The notes: a model not told the origin generated them from the sequence alone. 64,000 nucleotides of DNA from Atopsyche davidsoni (GCA_022113835.1 JAILWY010000015.1:8284501-8348500); one strand, 5' to 3'. Shown: positions 1-13,800, numbered from the stretch's first letter. Numbers and translations: made by a program.

Positions 1-464
1 GTGAATAATAAACCAAGGTTTTAAGTTTCCCTCACCAGAGAGTTTAAAATGGCACAGGGATCCCTTAGACAAGGTTATTTTCAAAGAGATGGATAGTCTC
101 TTTCTTATTACTCTAAACAGGGTAAAGCTTCATCACCAATAGACTAATTTAAATAAAATAACCGTTATGACGGCAAGTCTTATCTTTTTTCCAAATTCTC
201 TACCAACACTGTTTTGATAAACAGTCTGTCTCGAGCCATTATGCCTTACAAAGAAATCCACTAATTATTATTGAATCAACATGGAAAGTATTTAAAGCAA
301 GATATCAAAGAATAAAGAATGGGTCAAAGAAGACAAACAATGAAGATCTATATATTAAGTACAAGAAATTTAGTCATGCACTTGACATTGTTATAATAAA
401 CCCTTCTAATTCATCACTTTACTTACTTCAACTGACAATATAAGAGATAATATATATCTTTGCC
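1..464. other. 3' flank of DDX49, no gene seen
   Basis: AT-rich sequence beyond the last visible DDX49 exon. I see no clear coding exon on either strand. If the helicase transcript is spliced at the strong donor at 468-467, its final exon lies left of this window. Confidence 0.4.
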
Positions 465-3391
465 TCACCTGGCTTCCATGAGATCAGGGTTCAGTCCCTT
501 GAGTATCCAATCTTTCCGCCGGTAGTTCTTGGCTCTTTCGTCAAAATCTTCATTATCCAGTGTCATTTCTGCTTCTCTCTTAGTGACTGACACTTGTGTG
601 AATATCTTTGCCGCTTCCTTGTCTGGAAATCAACAAAAATAGTGTCACAACTGTATCTTGTAGTGTGTGAACAATATAAATCCCAATCTCTATTTAATTT
701 AATCCCATTTCCACCTAAATTTTTTTACACATCTGGAATGACTGACAACGTCAATGACAACATAAATTAAAATGAAGGCATTAATGACTTTTCAGTGGGT
801 TGTGATGTCCAGGACAAGGAGCAGTTTTTTTTTATTTAAAACTAACCGTCAATCTTGAATTCAGTCAATTTAGTGTTGATTTTTTCTTCTATGGCTCCAA
901 GACAAAGTAAATCATATGGAGTGATCAATGATATAGCTAATCCAGACCTTCCAGCTCTGGCAGTACGGCCAACTCTGAAATTATAATAAAAAAGTTAGGT
1001 TAAAATAATTTTATAACGACATCATATAAACTAGGTTAATCTGGCTGAGTTAGTAGTATCCATGCATGAGAAGTGGAAAATTCACACATCCACAGATTAC
1101 TCAAATGGGAGGTTATTTTCAAAGATGATAAGAATAAAGGCTACATTCGGAGCAAACAATAATTCATCAAGACTTCTGATCGCTTTGCCTATACCCAAGA
1201 GATGTGTATGAATTTTTTTTTAACCAATGTTTCTGCCGTTTGTAGTTGTGCCGATTTCCTAGTAGAATTTAATCTGCGGAAATGCAGTTGTAATGCTGAC
1301 AGTTCATGCTAAATATAGCGATAGCGCGGTGCAACACAGATAATAGTTTTACAAATAAGCTTTTTACCGGTGGATATACTCATTGGGTTCAAGTGGCATC
1401 TTGTGGTTGATGACAAGCTGCACGGCAGGAATATCAAGGCCACGGCTGGCCACATTGGTGGCGATGAGGACGCGGGCTACACGACTCCTGAAGCGTGCTA
1501 GGGAGCTGGTGCGCTCTCGCTGTTTCATGTAACCGTGCAAGCACACATTTTCCAACCCAATGTTGTTTAGTGTCATGGAGAGCAGCTGGCAGTCTCTGGA
1601 AAAAAATAAATAGCAATATAATGTTTATATAGGCATGCTTAATTTATACCGTTTTGTTGTAGTTACATACTTTTTAGTGGTTGTAAATATTAGGATATTT
1701 CCATCTGTATTATCAGCTATGTATGTGCGTAAAACTTCTACAAGGAACACGTCTCGAGCATAAGCAGGACAGATCACATATCGCTGGTCTAATGTTGATA
1801 CTGTCACCTGTGGATCAGTCTCCGTCCATATCAAAAGATTCTAGAAATAAAAAATAACCATTTCAAAAACAGATATGTTTTAGATTATTTAAATTTCAAA
1901 TATTGTAGTATTATTTATGTTATCTTTTATATGCAATTTCAGATTCAAAACCTGGGAATTCGAGAAGAGGTATTGGCACCATTACATGTAATACGTTGGC
2001 ATGTTTAACACAAACGAATTCAATTGATACAGTAGATCAGAATAAATATTACATGTTATATGAATCAAAATATTATATAATGAATAAATACTTAAATATA
2101 CTGACCTCCTTGTTTATTGTAAACAACTGATTTTCCCTGATTTGTTCAGTAATCGTAGCAGAAAATAATAAGGTTTGTTTTTTCGCAGGTAAGACTTCTA
2201 GTACTCTTCTCAAATCATCGTCATAAGATCCACTTAATAATCTAAAAATTAAAAAAGGAATTTACAACATTTCCAATTCTATGCTTTGAGCTTCAAGCTA
2301 GACAAGATCTTAATTTCGGATGATACAATATATTTTGAGAAAGTTCTATGACTAGACTCCCTGGCATAGCGGTTCTATATCTGTCACCTTACCATTATTG
2401 TTTACTATAGTAAATATACTATACTATGCTCTGCTAAACGATGAAGCTTCAGACTATTCAGCAGTAAATGAAAATAACCCATGAGATAGAACATTATCAT
2501 TTTCGATTATCGAGAAACAGTAGATAGTTTAACAAAAGATATGTATTCAGAGCCTGACCTGTCAGCTTCGTCTATGACAAGGTATTTTATCTTTTTGAGG
2601 GTGAAGGTATCACAGCCAGAGATGTGGTCAGCCAGGCGGCCGGGCATGGATACCACAATGTGTGGTCGCCGCGCCAGCGCCTGTCCCTCAATGACCTGGT
2701 CACTTCCTCCCGTCACTACGCACACTCGCAATCCCATTGGCTGTCCTAGCACCGCAAACTGTTCACCTATCTGAACATACAAACATTTTAAAAAGCAATG
2801 ATCCTACAAATCTATTCATACATAGTATTTTAAACCAACCAACGCACACAAACACTTGGTAAAGTTGTGTGTTATTTCCAAAATATCTGCTGCAGATTAA
2901 GAAAATAGGCTAGCTCATCATAATGGTGATTTTCGATTAATATTTTGGGTATATTATACAGGGTTATTTCCAAAATCTGCAGCATAAGTTAAAGCATACA
3001 TTATTTAGTACTTGAAATATTTCTTACTTGATGAGCTAATTCATGAGTGGGGGTCAAAATCAGAGCAAATATTCCGTAGGGATCGTCGGAGAGATGCTGA
3101 AGTATAGGAAGAGCAAATGCGAATGTCTTTCCTGAACCTGTTTTGGCTGCCCCTATACAGTCCATTCCTTTCAATATACTCGGTATGCATGCTTTTTGCA
3201 CAGGAGTAGGTAGTTTTATTCCTGAATCAAAAGTTTTATAGTCAATTAATTTACTGTTGCTGACAATTTTAAGTGTAATTGGTGACGGGACTCAAATGTG
3301 ACGTTTATTTACCGAGGGTTTCGCACTGCTTTGACAGCCATGATTTGACGTTTAAAGATGAGAATGTGTCATTTTCATCTTCACTTTCCAT
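465..3391 (-). CDS. DDX49: DEAD-box RNA helicase, DDX49/Dbp8 type
   Basis: ATP-dependent RNA helicase; the yeast and human members act in small-subunit ribosome assembly in the nucleolus. Minus-strand exons: 3391-3313, 3221-3028, 2770-2559, 2241-2106, 1840-1671, 1595-1368, 974-847, 622-465. All have GT-AG junctions and phases that close, giving 434 aa if the TGA at 467-465 is used. Visible motifs: Q-motif region TPVQ (residues 32-35), motif I AKTGSGKT (52-59), PTHELA for Ia (84-89), MPGR (133-136), DEAD (158-161), SAT (189-191) and HRVGRTAR (339-346). The start ATG at 3391 gives an acidic N-terminus typical of the family. The last codons overlap a perfect donor (AG/GTGAGG at 470-465). As human DDX49 is about 483 aa, a further exon outside the window is possible and the C-terminus may be incomplete. 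Helicase identity is certain; the DDX49 orthology call rests on overall resemblance. Confidence 0.93.
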
Positions 3392-4805
3392 TTTTAATAT
3401 ACTAGTTAAGAGGTGACTTTAAAATTAGTGAATTAGTTATAGGTTATAATATCGAAACACAAAACATCACAGCACGCACATTTCGATGACATTTGACACC
3501 GGCGTGGTACTAGCCAATATTAGCAACCACAAACTAGCCATAACCAAAAAGGTACACATACACATAATATAAAAATAAAAATAATATATAAATATATATT
3601 AATTGTGTTGAAAAAAAATTGATTTCAGTGATTTACTTATTAAAAAATATTCTGTTCTAAAATGATGTCTGATCACGCAAATTTACTATGGCGCTAATGT
3701 GTAAATATTATATCTAAATTAAATGTCGCATGTACTATTACTTAATAGGTTAAAATTTATCGCACGCATTCAGAAGATAACAGCAAATCAAATAATAGTT
3801 TTGGGTCGTTTTACTGATTTGATTTTTAGTAAATGAATCAATTTTTAATCTTTTTTACATTGGTTAATATTTAGTTAGCTTGTTTTATAAATGAAGGCTA
3901 TGGGCGCCATGAACTAAGCATTGGTATCAGCATTAGACTTACTCTAATATTAGTAGACTGTTATAAATTAAAATAAAATCAATAGTTTTAAATAAATAAT
4001 ACTATTCAATAAATTCAAGTCTTTAGATCAATAATATACTTGGCAACAAAAATATTACGCAGCAATAAAAATTTCTTGATATGTTTTGTATTTAGTTATT
4101 TTGAATGATTTGCAAATCCATAATTACCTAAATAATCAAATACGTAAAAAACTAACTGAAATTAAATATTTTTTTGAAATTGAGTTAAATTTTTATGTGT
4201 AAATCTGCAAATACAATAAAACACTCTTCAAGTTACTTATTACACAAGAAAATAAATTTATTTAAACTAAAACACTACACTTAAACTGATTTCGTAGAAA
4301 TATTGTATATATTAAGGGGAAGAAACAAATAGTGTGCCAAAAATAAAAAGTTTATCTACTGAAAGTAAATTGAAAACTATAATATATTATAAGCGAAACT
4401 TTCGTGTCATAGAAACAAAATGCAATTGAAAATATAAACTTAAATTATGAATCCAAAACGTCTTTCATTAAAGCCAATAATATAAATAACAGTGATCATA
4501 GTTAAAAAATATATATGTTAGAATGACACAATAAAGAATTTGTCTAAATAATCGGGTGTAAACGACAAATTATAATTTACATTGATTATTGGCGCTGGTC
4601 CAGTACAGAAATATATTGTAAAAAAATGCACCTCCAAATATTTTGTTTCGCAACTCTAGGAATCAAAGTCTTATTAAAATTAATATCAACTTCTCAGCTA
4701 TTGGTATTTGCTAGTGAAAATTATTATGTAAATAAACACATAGTTTGTATTGCAAAGCCGACATAATCCTATGATTGGATTCTTTTATATACTTGAAAGG
4801 TATTT
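3392..4805. other. Intergenic, AT-rich
   Basis: Spacer between the 5' end of DDX49 and the 3' end of cysteine-rich gene A. It is low-complexity AT-rich DNA in which I see no supported exon or recognisable repeat. The DDX49 promoter should lie just above 3391, but no specific element can be named. Confidence 0.4.
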
Positions 4806-7431
4806 TTATTTTTTTTTCCAGATTTTCTTGACTGTATATTTTTTTAGGTAAGTAGAATTTTCATATTTAGAGTTCAAAAGATAATCCACATCATCTTTAA
4901 CTATTTTTTCACTCTTCCTGCATAGCTCCACAATTCGGTTACGCCTTGCTCGACAACAGTGAAGAGGGAATTTTTCCTCAATAATAAATCCAAACATCTG
5001 CAAATAAACAAATTTAATCATAAAGCGAGAGATATTATATAAGTGTCACGTATAATAATTAACACTTCACTCTGTAGATCCTAGGAGTTGGTTCTGTTTT
5101 ATAAATCAATATATAATTTATGTTTTCACTTTCACACTACAAAAATTAGCGGGTTAAAAATTACTTTATCATGGAGGGGATATTTTATTTATTTCTTTCA
5201 TACCTCTAGTAAAACATTTTGTGGGCGACGATTGTATAGCTCTTGATTCAGTGGAGTGATTGCGGTGGCCATCAGTATAGCCATGACTTTGTCGTTATAT
5301 GACTTAGAATTGTAAAGTTTCATCACATATTCTCCAACTATGTTCGGGACTATTTTTCCGAAAAGCTTCCAAGCCCTCTCTATCATGGCAACGCATCCGT
5401 GATCCCAACAATTTACATCCATCAACTGAAAAGACACATTACAATTCAGTGGAAAGTACAAAATGAACTATTTTATGTTCTAAACTATATTCAATGAATA
5501 AAACTGTGTGTTCATTGCGCACCGCAGTTACAATGTAAATATAGCCTTTTTCTATGACAATATTTAAACCATTATTATTCTACCTTCGTTTAAATGTACT
5601 AGCATAATAACCGTACAGGCACAGGTCAGTAAAAGCTGGTTTCGTAGAGGCACCAACTGAAAGCTTGTTTACATATCTAGCATGGCAAAACCTAGTTAAT
5701 AATGTTGGACCAAATTGAAGTTGGCTTTAGAGAGCCAGTTTACAAAATAATTCATCAGGTATGTCACAAACACACAGAACATAAATTGAATGCTCAACAA
5801 TCATTTACAGAGTGTCTTTTATTGGGACATTGGACATAAAGAAATCAAAAATAACTTGTGTGAAAGAAGATATTTCCCTTCGAATTTGGAGACTATTAGA
5901 AGTTTTTATCATGGTCGGTAAACAAGTATACTTATGATGAGGCAGTTTGCAATGTGTTACGAGGTCTGTTGTTGGAATTATAAAGATTCCAGTTAGTTTG
6001 GGAAAGTCAATTTATCTTAAGTAAAGTAAATATAATAGGTTATACAGGTATAGCTGGTAAATTCACACTGCACCCGGAGAACATGAGTGAAGTAAATCCC
6101 ACTGTGTCGCATATGGTGGGTAGATAGACTTTTAATTCTTTCAGCACTGCTGCTAACGGTCGATGATCTCTTTTCTCAGACCAGATGACGGAAGCGTTTA
6201 TCATCTAAAATATTCCACCAGAAAGCCTAAGCATTAAAATGACATAACAAAAAAGTATTTCATTAGTTTAGTTTAGTGGACTCATATAATACACTTGTGT
6301 TATAGTAATAATAATGTTCAGTTAGTAAACCAATATTTTGATAAAAATATGGTTTTACACAAAGCAGTCTAAACAAATAAATTCTAAATTGTGATTATTA
6401 TTTATATATTGTGATAATACAAGTGAAGACAGACTTGAAATTATGTTATATTAATATTCACATCAATTATGCAGCATTTTAAAACATCTCAAGTTTAATA
6501 ATACTTACTTTGGACAAAATGCAAAGGCTTGATGAAGTAACTTCTGTTTTAAACAGGAAAGGAGTCCAGCCAGCGTGAAAGAAGGCAATGCTACTGAGCT
6601 CGGGTGATTCCTTCAGCATCAAGCTGTTCAGCAGCTTGACCAGCTGCCAGCCATTATAAGAAGTGTCTTTAACCATGTTAGAGTTCCACACCTTGTAAAA
6701 GTGATATCTGTAATAAAAATGAACAGTTGAATTGCATACAATAAAAAATTTACACCAATACAACTACTGTATTAACAATTAATTAACATAATATAACCCA
6801 ATTAGGAGATAATAAGAACATGCTATAATATAATATACTTGTTACCTTTCGTGTCTCATACGAATTTCTAGATCTCCCAAGTCATCATTGATTGACGTAT
6901 CTTCACACGAGGTCTTATTCACATAATCAGAATTGTTTGAACTGAGTGCAGGCTAAATAAAAAAGAGCTCAACATTATTACAAGTCTTGGATTTATATTT
7001 TTAATTTTTTTTTTGTTCTCTAAATTTTACTGAATTAGATATTTGTTTCTATCTCCTCAAAAGTTTTTTAATTGAGGAAACAATACAATAGTTTATCAGT
7101 GATGATCACACTTATGAACGTATTTGCTTTTGTATTGATACATATCTGGCTTGCTTGTGTTTTGAAGACGAAAAATAGTATTTTTGTATTAAATGTATAT
7201 TAAGTCTTGCTCTTTTATCCTACAAGCATGTCTGAAACCATGTCTTTGTGTATTCTCCTTAATCTGGATAGCATATTGCATGCGGTTCGTCATGTTATCT
7301 GCACCACCAATTGTGATCTTGTTTATAATAATTTCAGCATTAAATGCTTGGCTCTAGTTAAAAAATTCATAAAAACATATACTTACAACAATTAAAATTG
7401 TTAACAAGATGCTACCAAAACCTCCAAACAT
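4806..7431 (-). CDS. Secreted cysteine-rich family, copy A (divergent)
   Basis: Six minus-strand exons: 7431-7387, 6952-6846, 6707-6509, 6204-6046, 5425-5204, 4997-4806. They total 924 nt and 307 aa, every junction is GT-AG and phases match copies B, D and F exactly. The N-terminus (MFGGFGSILLTILIV) is a hydrophobic signal peptide encoded by exon 1, so the product should be exported. Exon 4 starts with the family signature INASV-W, and exon 5 keeps the KLFGK and LYNS-Y-DK blocks. It is the most diverged copy: about nine cysteines instead of 13-14, the LPC motif of exon 5 is replaced, CCC in exon 6 is reduced to CC, and the terminal DEC motif is lost with a lysine-rich tail in its place. No stop or frameshift is present, so it looks functional. 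I do not recognise the family and assign no function. Confidence 0.85.
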
Positions 7432-8297
7432 TTCTTGTTAAAGCTGAAAAAATTTTAAAACAGTAAAATATACATTCAGTGACAAAATAGACCAAAGTTA
7501 ATATTAATATTGTTAATTCACTATTTCCTTGTTTATTTGTTTACAAAATGAGCTTAAGGAAAGATAACAAAATATCTAGGTTGGTTTTATATTATTTTAT
7601 CGGTTCAATTATTTTTTGTATTTGAACACGGAGAGCTTACAAATAATTAGAAGAGATTTTTTTTTATAAGGCTGTATAATATTATTTAGTGAAAATTACA
7701 CACAGTAGTGATTAGATTAAATGATTTTTAAAAAAATAATTTATATAAATATCCCAATATTCATGCAAGAAGTAATTTTGATGGAAAATTTCTTCAATAA
7801 TCTGCACCAAGCAGTGACACTCTGTGGATGCATTTTCTGAAACCCAAATGTGACAATTATGTCGATTAACAGAGCCATCACAATGAAAATGTTTTGTTTT
7901 TAAAGCCTTGGAGGCCGTTAACCTGATATGCTATTCCATACATAGCCTTGTACTGTAAATTTAATGAATCAATAAAAAAAATTACAATTTTAAAATATAA
8001 AACTGTGTTTTCGTGTGAATTTCGGGACACCTGTATAAGTAATTAAATTAGGTTAATGTTACTAGATAAGTTGAAAAATTTGTAATCCTGTGTTAAAATG
8101 TAAATACTATTTATATTTTCATGACAAAAATATAAAATAAGCGATAAATTATATTTAAAAACAAAAAAAAATATCTGCAACGATTTTTGTGGAAATTATT
8201 ATTTTAATAACTCTTTGGTACAATATATATTACTTGGAAAATACTAACTTCCTTACAGTATCAGAACAGCTTAAAACGGGTACAATAAAATAACAAA

Positions 8298-8346
8298 ATG
8301 AAGATTAAATACTTATGTGTGGGCGGCACTTGTTGTTTTACTTCTG
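8298..8346 (+). pseudogene. Orphan first exon of the cysteine-rich family
   Basis: Plus-strand relic: ATG followed by a stretch closely matching the signal-peptide exon of copies B and D (MKIKYLCV, then a run that reads LVVLLL only after a frame change), ending in a good GTAAG donor at 8347. It is 49 nt where B, D and E have 48, so one inserted base breaks the frame. No matching exons 2-6 follow on the plus strand, so this is the remnant of a lost copy between genes A and B. Confidence 0.7.
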
Positions 8347-9061
8347 GTAAGTTTTTTTTTGTTAAATTAATTTCATCAATTTCATAAAAAATTAAAACCT
8401 CATTTAGTCGCCTTGTTTTAAAAGTGTTTTAAATCAACACGGAGAAATAGGTAGTTTCTATCATAAAAGTTCGTAAATCTGTACCACCAGTCCTGGTGAT
8501 TAGTCTCATAGAATATAAGTGTAGTCCAAGTGGACAAACGGAGGTGTGAAATGCATACTATGTCTATACACTATGTTTCAGTACGAGGCGCACTCTCGCG
8601 AATAATGGATAGATAAGTAAAATATATGATATAACATACGTATCTACTTACATGTACTTAATTTTGATGACTTTAAATATAAACATGCCGATTCACACAG
8701 GTATGTAGATCCAAAACAAGAATATTCTAATGCTAATATTCTAAGTTAGTGCTCTATTTATCATGTTGTCTAATCGGTTTATAAATCAAGACATTGCGAC
8801 TGATCAACTGGTAAATCGCTATCGGCTAGTTAGCCACCCTTGATCTATATGCTACAAAAAGTATTGAGCTGATTCAATTCAACACAAAAAGAGAAATAGT
8901 ATGTTTTAGATGATTTGTGATGTGATTCTTGATGATTTGTGATTTCATTTTCGATACTACAAAGTCAGCTGGGTGAGGAAATGCTTGTAAATGTTTAATG
9001 TATAAAATATAACTTATGATGAATTATTAATGTATTTTAATTAAAAAGCATATATTTATAT

Positions 9062-12000
9062 TTAAGTATAGTTGGCACATTCATCGTATTGATATTTATC
9101 TTTAATTAATATCTGAGCGTTAGCAGCAGCTATGTTAGTAGCTATCTTGCATAATTCCACCAGCCGTTTGGTGCGGATTGGGCAGCAGCAGCGGGAAATG
9201 TTTCCATTCAGGGCCAGCGCAACAGTCTGAAATTAAAAATGAAAGAGAAACACTGTTTTTAATTTCTAAATTAATTAAAATAACAATAATAGCAATTCAC
9301 TTATTCTGAAAAAATCATAGTATTTAATATTAATAGATAAAAAAAACAAATAATTTATATAACCATAATAAAGTATGCATTTTTTAATATATCTGGTAGG
9401 ATTTGAGTGAAATGAGTTAATGTGTATAGTGTACGATTCTTCGGGACAAACATTGTTATCAGACTCAATTTAATATTTAATATCTTGTATAATTCACAGT
9501 GGATGAGTGAATTACAGTGTAAGAATTATAATTCTATAATCCATTTTTAACACACGCTCTAGGGATTGTAAGTTTTATGACCTCACTCGCTGTTATGATT
9601 CGATTTGACTTTGTGCTATACAAGCTGAGCTTTTAATCCCTTTATAACTTACAAGATATAGAAAATTTTACACAGTAATATGCTCTCTTTGTCCCGAAGA
9701 TGCGCACGCTAAACATCACAATACAGATTCACGTTACATTACAGATATCACATTAGACTTACTTCAAATAAATACTGTGGGGGATGAATATTGAATATGT
9801 CAAGTTGTATTGGAGAAAAGGTTGCTACAGCGAGACCTACAATCAACTTGTCCATGTAGTCTGTGGAATTATACAGGATCAGAGAGGCTTTCTTGAATTC
9901 ACAAGGCAGCAACTTTCCAAACAACTTGAAAGCCTTCTTTATGTCATACACAAAGCCATTTTTGTAACATTTTGGTGTGTTTAAAGGCTGTAAATAAAAA
10001 TGTTACAATTTATGAGTATACTTTTTACAGTTGTACAATCTAAAAGAAAGTAATTTGTTAGGCTACCTAAAGTCTGCAATGATAAGGATGATGAAATATT
10101 GACATTTACTAGACATTGATAGATATAATACAAAAATACGTCTCTGGAAAAAGAAAAATTCTGAGCGATTCTGGACTGCAGAAAACAACATGACTGTAGT
10201 TAGATTATGCAATTACGTACAGGAAGATCAGGCAACATCGGACATCCAGCCACTTGCAGAGCAACCTGGCTGATCAAATGACATGCACCAGGAATAGATT
10301 TGCTCCACTCCAGTAAAGCCTCAGAAGACAAATTTTTATTTTTATTTAATTCCCATTCCAGCGATGCATTCACCAACTACAAAAAAAAAAACAATAGCTA
10401 TCAAGATTTGTATGTGACTGTAAGATTAGAAGGTTGCAAGAAAATAAAGATGTAATGTGAACTTTTTTGTGAATGTGAATAAGGAAGCTTTTGGGATTTA
10501 AGCCCAGATTTGTAGATCTTGGTTGTTGGATATAAATATATACACTTTGAATTTAATTTAAAATCTATATATACAACTATCTAAATGGATAATTTTCATA
10601 TTTAATAGCATGGTTGCCTAAGCAACCATGCTTAGAATAAAAAAGCAAATAACCGTGGCGATAAAGCACATCTTCTCGCATCCCTCATTAAAAGGAATTA
10701 AAGCAGTAGACCACGAGGAAAATTGGTAGGCAATGTTCACAAAGTATGGAAAATCAGTGTTTGCCATCAGCTTTATGATGTCTATTAGCTTTGTGGCTGC
10801 CATGCTCAGCTGTGGGATCAAGGGAGATTGCCACACGTCAAGAGCAAGTTTTCTGAAATATGAAATATTGTTGTCCTTAATCAATAAAAATACACAGTTG
10901 TGATATATTTACTTAAATATTAGTATATCTAGCCTTTAAAACTAAGTAAAACTAAGTAACTAAGTTTTGCCACAGATATTACAATTATTAGTTTCACAAT
11001 GTGATAAGGACACAAGGTAAAGAATGCCGGGAAATACTAATGTTATATCTTCTTCTCAGAGAAGGTTGGTGTCCATCTCATTGAATAATATCTCTACGTT
11101 TGTCTATTCATGGTTCTCTAAGAGTAAATAGTGTAGTGAGTTCCCGGAAAAGTCTGCGTATTGCTACTGCCAAATAATATTATAAAACAATCTTTTCCTT
11201 ACAAAACTCAACCGCATAGATAATGTCATTTGATTTTATTAATTATAAGTTGCATTTGTTAATGTCTAAATAATGCATTTTGTGATATGTGAGTACTAAG
11301 CCAGACTGACTTAACATTATCGTTGAATTTGAATGTATGATTTACAGCAATAGAGACAAAATTATTTCATGTCTACTGGAAGTTGGCCAGAATTTCGAAA
11401 ATATTTTAAGAGGATTTTTTTAATCTAACACCAAAGAAAGATAGTAAAATAAATACCACTCACCGTTCAAAAGACATAAGTACGGTTATGTTTTTCAAGT
11501 CACCGGTGATATTATAGCTCGGACAAAGCTTGCAATTTTTCTTACACCCAGGATCAGAATGAACCCCATCCTGCAATAACAAAAATAAATTAATAAACAA
11601 AAATATCTAGCAATTAAAGCAAAAGTTTGTGTTATAAATAACTCAAATACAAGTTCTTGAAAACCCCATATTATTCTTAAATTTCTAAGCTTACAAGATA
11701 AAGTACGGGTGCCCCAGAGTTACAGAGATTCTTTTGCTGGAAATCTCTGTATTAGTGCTATTTTTTATGTTTTATTGGAAGGTGACCAAAATATGCTCTC
11801 TGTTATTTTAAGGCATAGAAGAAAACATTTGATTATTTTTATAATGTCTTAATAAACCTGAGATTTAAATAAATTCATTTAAAGCTCTATAAAGATTCAG
11901 TGCGGGGGTTACAGAGATACAGAAGTTTTTTGCTTTGAACACTCTTCATAACTATTATTTTCATTGTGCTGTTTGAAGCAAAAATATCATAATAAATATC

Positions 12001-12144
12001 AAAACAACCAAGTTAAGTACTTAATTTTTTTAAAACCTGTAAAGGCAACACTCTTTGCAAGAAATAATAAGAAATAATAATAAGAAATCAACTTACCTGA
12101 AGTAATATAAAAACTACAACTACACATAAATATTTAAAATTCAT
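9062..12144 (-). CDS. Secreted cysteine-rich family, copy B
   Basis: Six minus-strand exons: 12144-12097, 11570-11464, 10852-10654, 10376-10221, 9987-9763, 9226-9062. They give 900 nt and 299 aa, with all phases closed. The signal peptide is MNFKYLCVVVVFILLQ, and splicing directly follows it. The mature protein has about 14 cysteines: GC-NC-LC near its start, GCEKMC at the end of exon 3, ACH and GCP in exon 4, KCYKNG and LPC in exon 5, and RCCCP, LCK and DEC in exon 6. Between cysteines the sequence looks helical (for example the PQLS-AA-KLIDIIKLMA stretch). It is the closest relative of D. Intron 3 begins beside a perfect 11-bp-arm hairpin (10607-10632). Function unknown; export is inferred from the leader. 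Confidence 0.9.
10607..10632. repeat. Perfect short hairpin in intron 3 of copy B
   Basis: Inverted repeat AGCATGGTTGC / GCAACCATGCT with a 4-nt loop, about 20 bp beyond the exon 3 donor. One of several perfect hairpins in the window. Confidence 0.85.
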
Positions 12145-13296
12145 TTTAATTTTTTAATTAGATTGTCCTCTGTTGTTTTGATACTGAGGAAAAATAAGTG
12201 TAGTTTCTATGTTTTATATTCCACCAAAGTGTTTCGTAAAAATCAATTAATTTCACGATAACCCTGTCAGACAAAAAACCGATATTATTTTTATGATAAG
12301 TTTGTCATTGAAGAAATCATAAATTTAATATTTTTACATAGGGCTCTGGTTAGTTTTTGCTTTTATCTATTGAATTTTAATTAAAAACATTGCTGAATCA
12401 TTAATGGCAAAATTATTATACTAATAAGTTTTGAAGTATAAAAACATGGTAAACAATTTCGACGTCTCAAGAACTGTAAAATAGATAGAATAAATGAAAT
12501 TAATAAAGTTGATGAAAAAATATTTTTTCATTCACATTACAATTTATCGAACTCTAGATGATTACATTTAATAAATCAAGAGATATAAAAACTTATTTGT
12601 TTGGATGATACAATATGTGCAAGTTATTATTTTCATTTGTTTATTATCACATATTAAATAAATTAAACATAGATAAAAAATTATTGAAGTTCAACGAACA
12701 AAAACACGACAAGGCAATGAATCATAAATATTCCAAATTTTATATCTATATAATCTGTTTATGTTTGATCCATAAAATACCCTATGTAATTAAATTGTTT
12801 TTATGTTTATACTTTTTATTTATTAATAAAAAGATTTAATTTTAAAAACGTGACATCAACTATTCGATAAAAATAATATATATAAATATTTTCTGACCTT
12901 TTAAACCATCCATGAGAATTTGCAATGTCTACCAAAACCTAAAAACATTTGTTAACACCTCGTAATTTAAATATTTAAAAAAGCTTGGAAATAAGCACAC
13001 CTTAGTCCAGTTGAATCCAATAATGCGCCACTTAACCCAAATTTATCTGAAATCACATAAACTTTATTGTTACCTTTTTATGTCTGCTAACTCTTGATTT
13101 TCAAAGCCATCAATTTATACCGTGCAACTTTTTCAATCTGGATACCCATTTAGTAACTAATAAATTACATGAAAGTTATGGTGCAAATTTTATTTCAGAA
13201 GGCTCATTGCAATAGCATTATTAAAAGCAAATATTAATACTTACCTGCTATGATAACGATGACACCATCAAATAAAATTTGTTAATAAAAATAATG
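12145..13296. other. Intergenic, AT-rich, upstream of copy B
   Basis: Very AT-rich spacer between the start of copy B and the hAT insertion. Open frames here (for example 12615-12839) are dominated by Lys, Asn, Ile and Phe codons and have no homology I recognise. No supported feature. Confidence 0.4.
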
Positions 13297-13497
13297 ATCT
13301 AAATCAGTCATGTCAAAGATACGGCCCGCGGGCCGCATCCGGCCCGCGGGCCGTATCAATCCGGCCCGCGATCGCAATGTGTCACAGAAAGAAGAATCAT
13401 GTTTTTTAGACTTCACTCAATTCCTCTACGAATATTTTAAAATGCGCACACTACATTTATAAGTAATTTCAAGGGCAGCGCGTGCCCAGACAGTATT

Positions 13498-13800
13498 TTG
13501 AGAAAAAAATTTAAAGAGGTTAACGCTCTTACATTTTATACACAATATTTCAAGAGTTTGGTTAACTACCCGGAATTAAAAAAGCATGCAGCACGCATTC
13601 TGTGCATGTTTGGTAGTACCTTTTTATGTGAGCAGATGTTTTCCGTCATGAAAATTAATAAGAACAAACATCGCACAAGACTTACGAATGAACATCTCCA
13701 ATCAATCCTTAAAATAATTACAACGAATACGATACCTGACATCAATGAGCTTGTCAAAAACAAGAGAAGTCAGGTATCTGGATCCTCGAGGTCAAAATAA
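13498..13800 (+). pseudogene. hAT transposase C-terminal fragment (GTF2IRD2/ZBED-like)
   Basis: About 100 codons, open from a non-ATG position. They show the hAT dimerisation-domain signature: YPELKKHA, then FGSTFLCEQMFSVMK, then NKHRTRLTNEHL. The last 100 residues of GTF2IRD2-like hAT transposases have this form. The catalytic DDE region and the BED zinc finger are absent, so the fragment cannot encode a working enzyme. Confidence 0.85.

Noticed and set aside
5570..6000. Possible transposase relic in intron 4 of copy A
   Set aside because: A few suggestive words, but no ordered motif on either strand; left unannotated.
12615..12839. 74-codon plus-strand frame upstream of copy B
   Set aside because: Extremely AT-biased codons and no homology; background.
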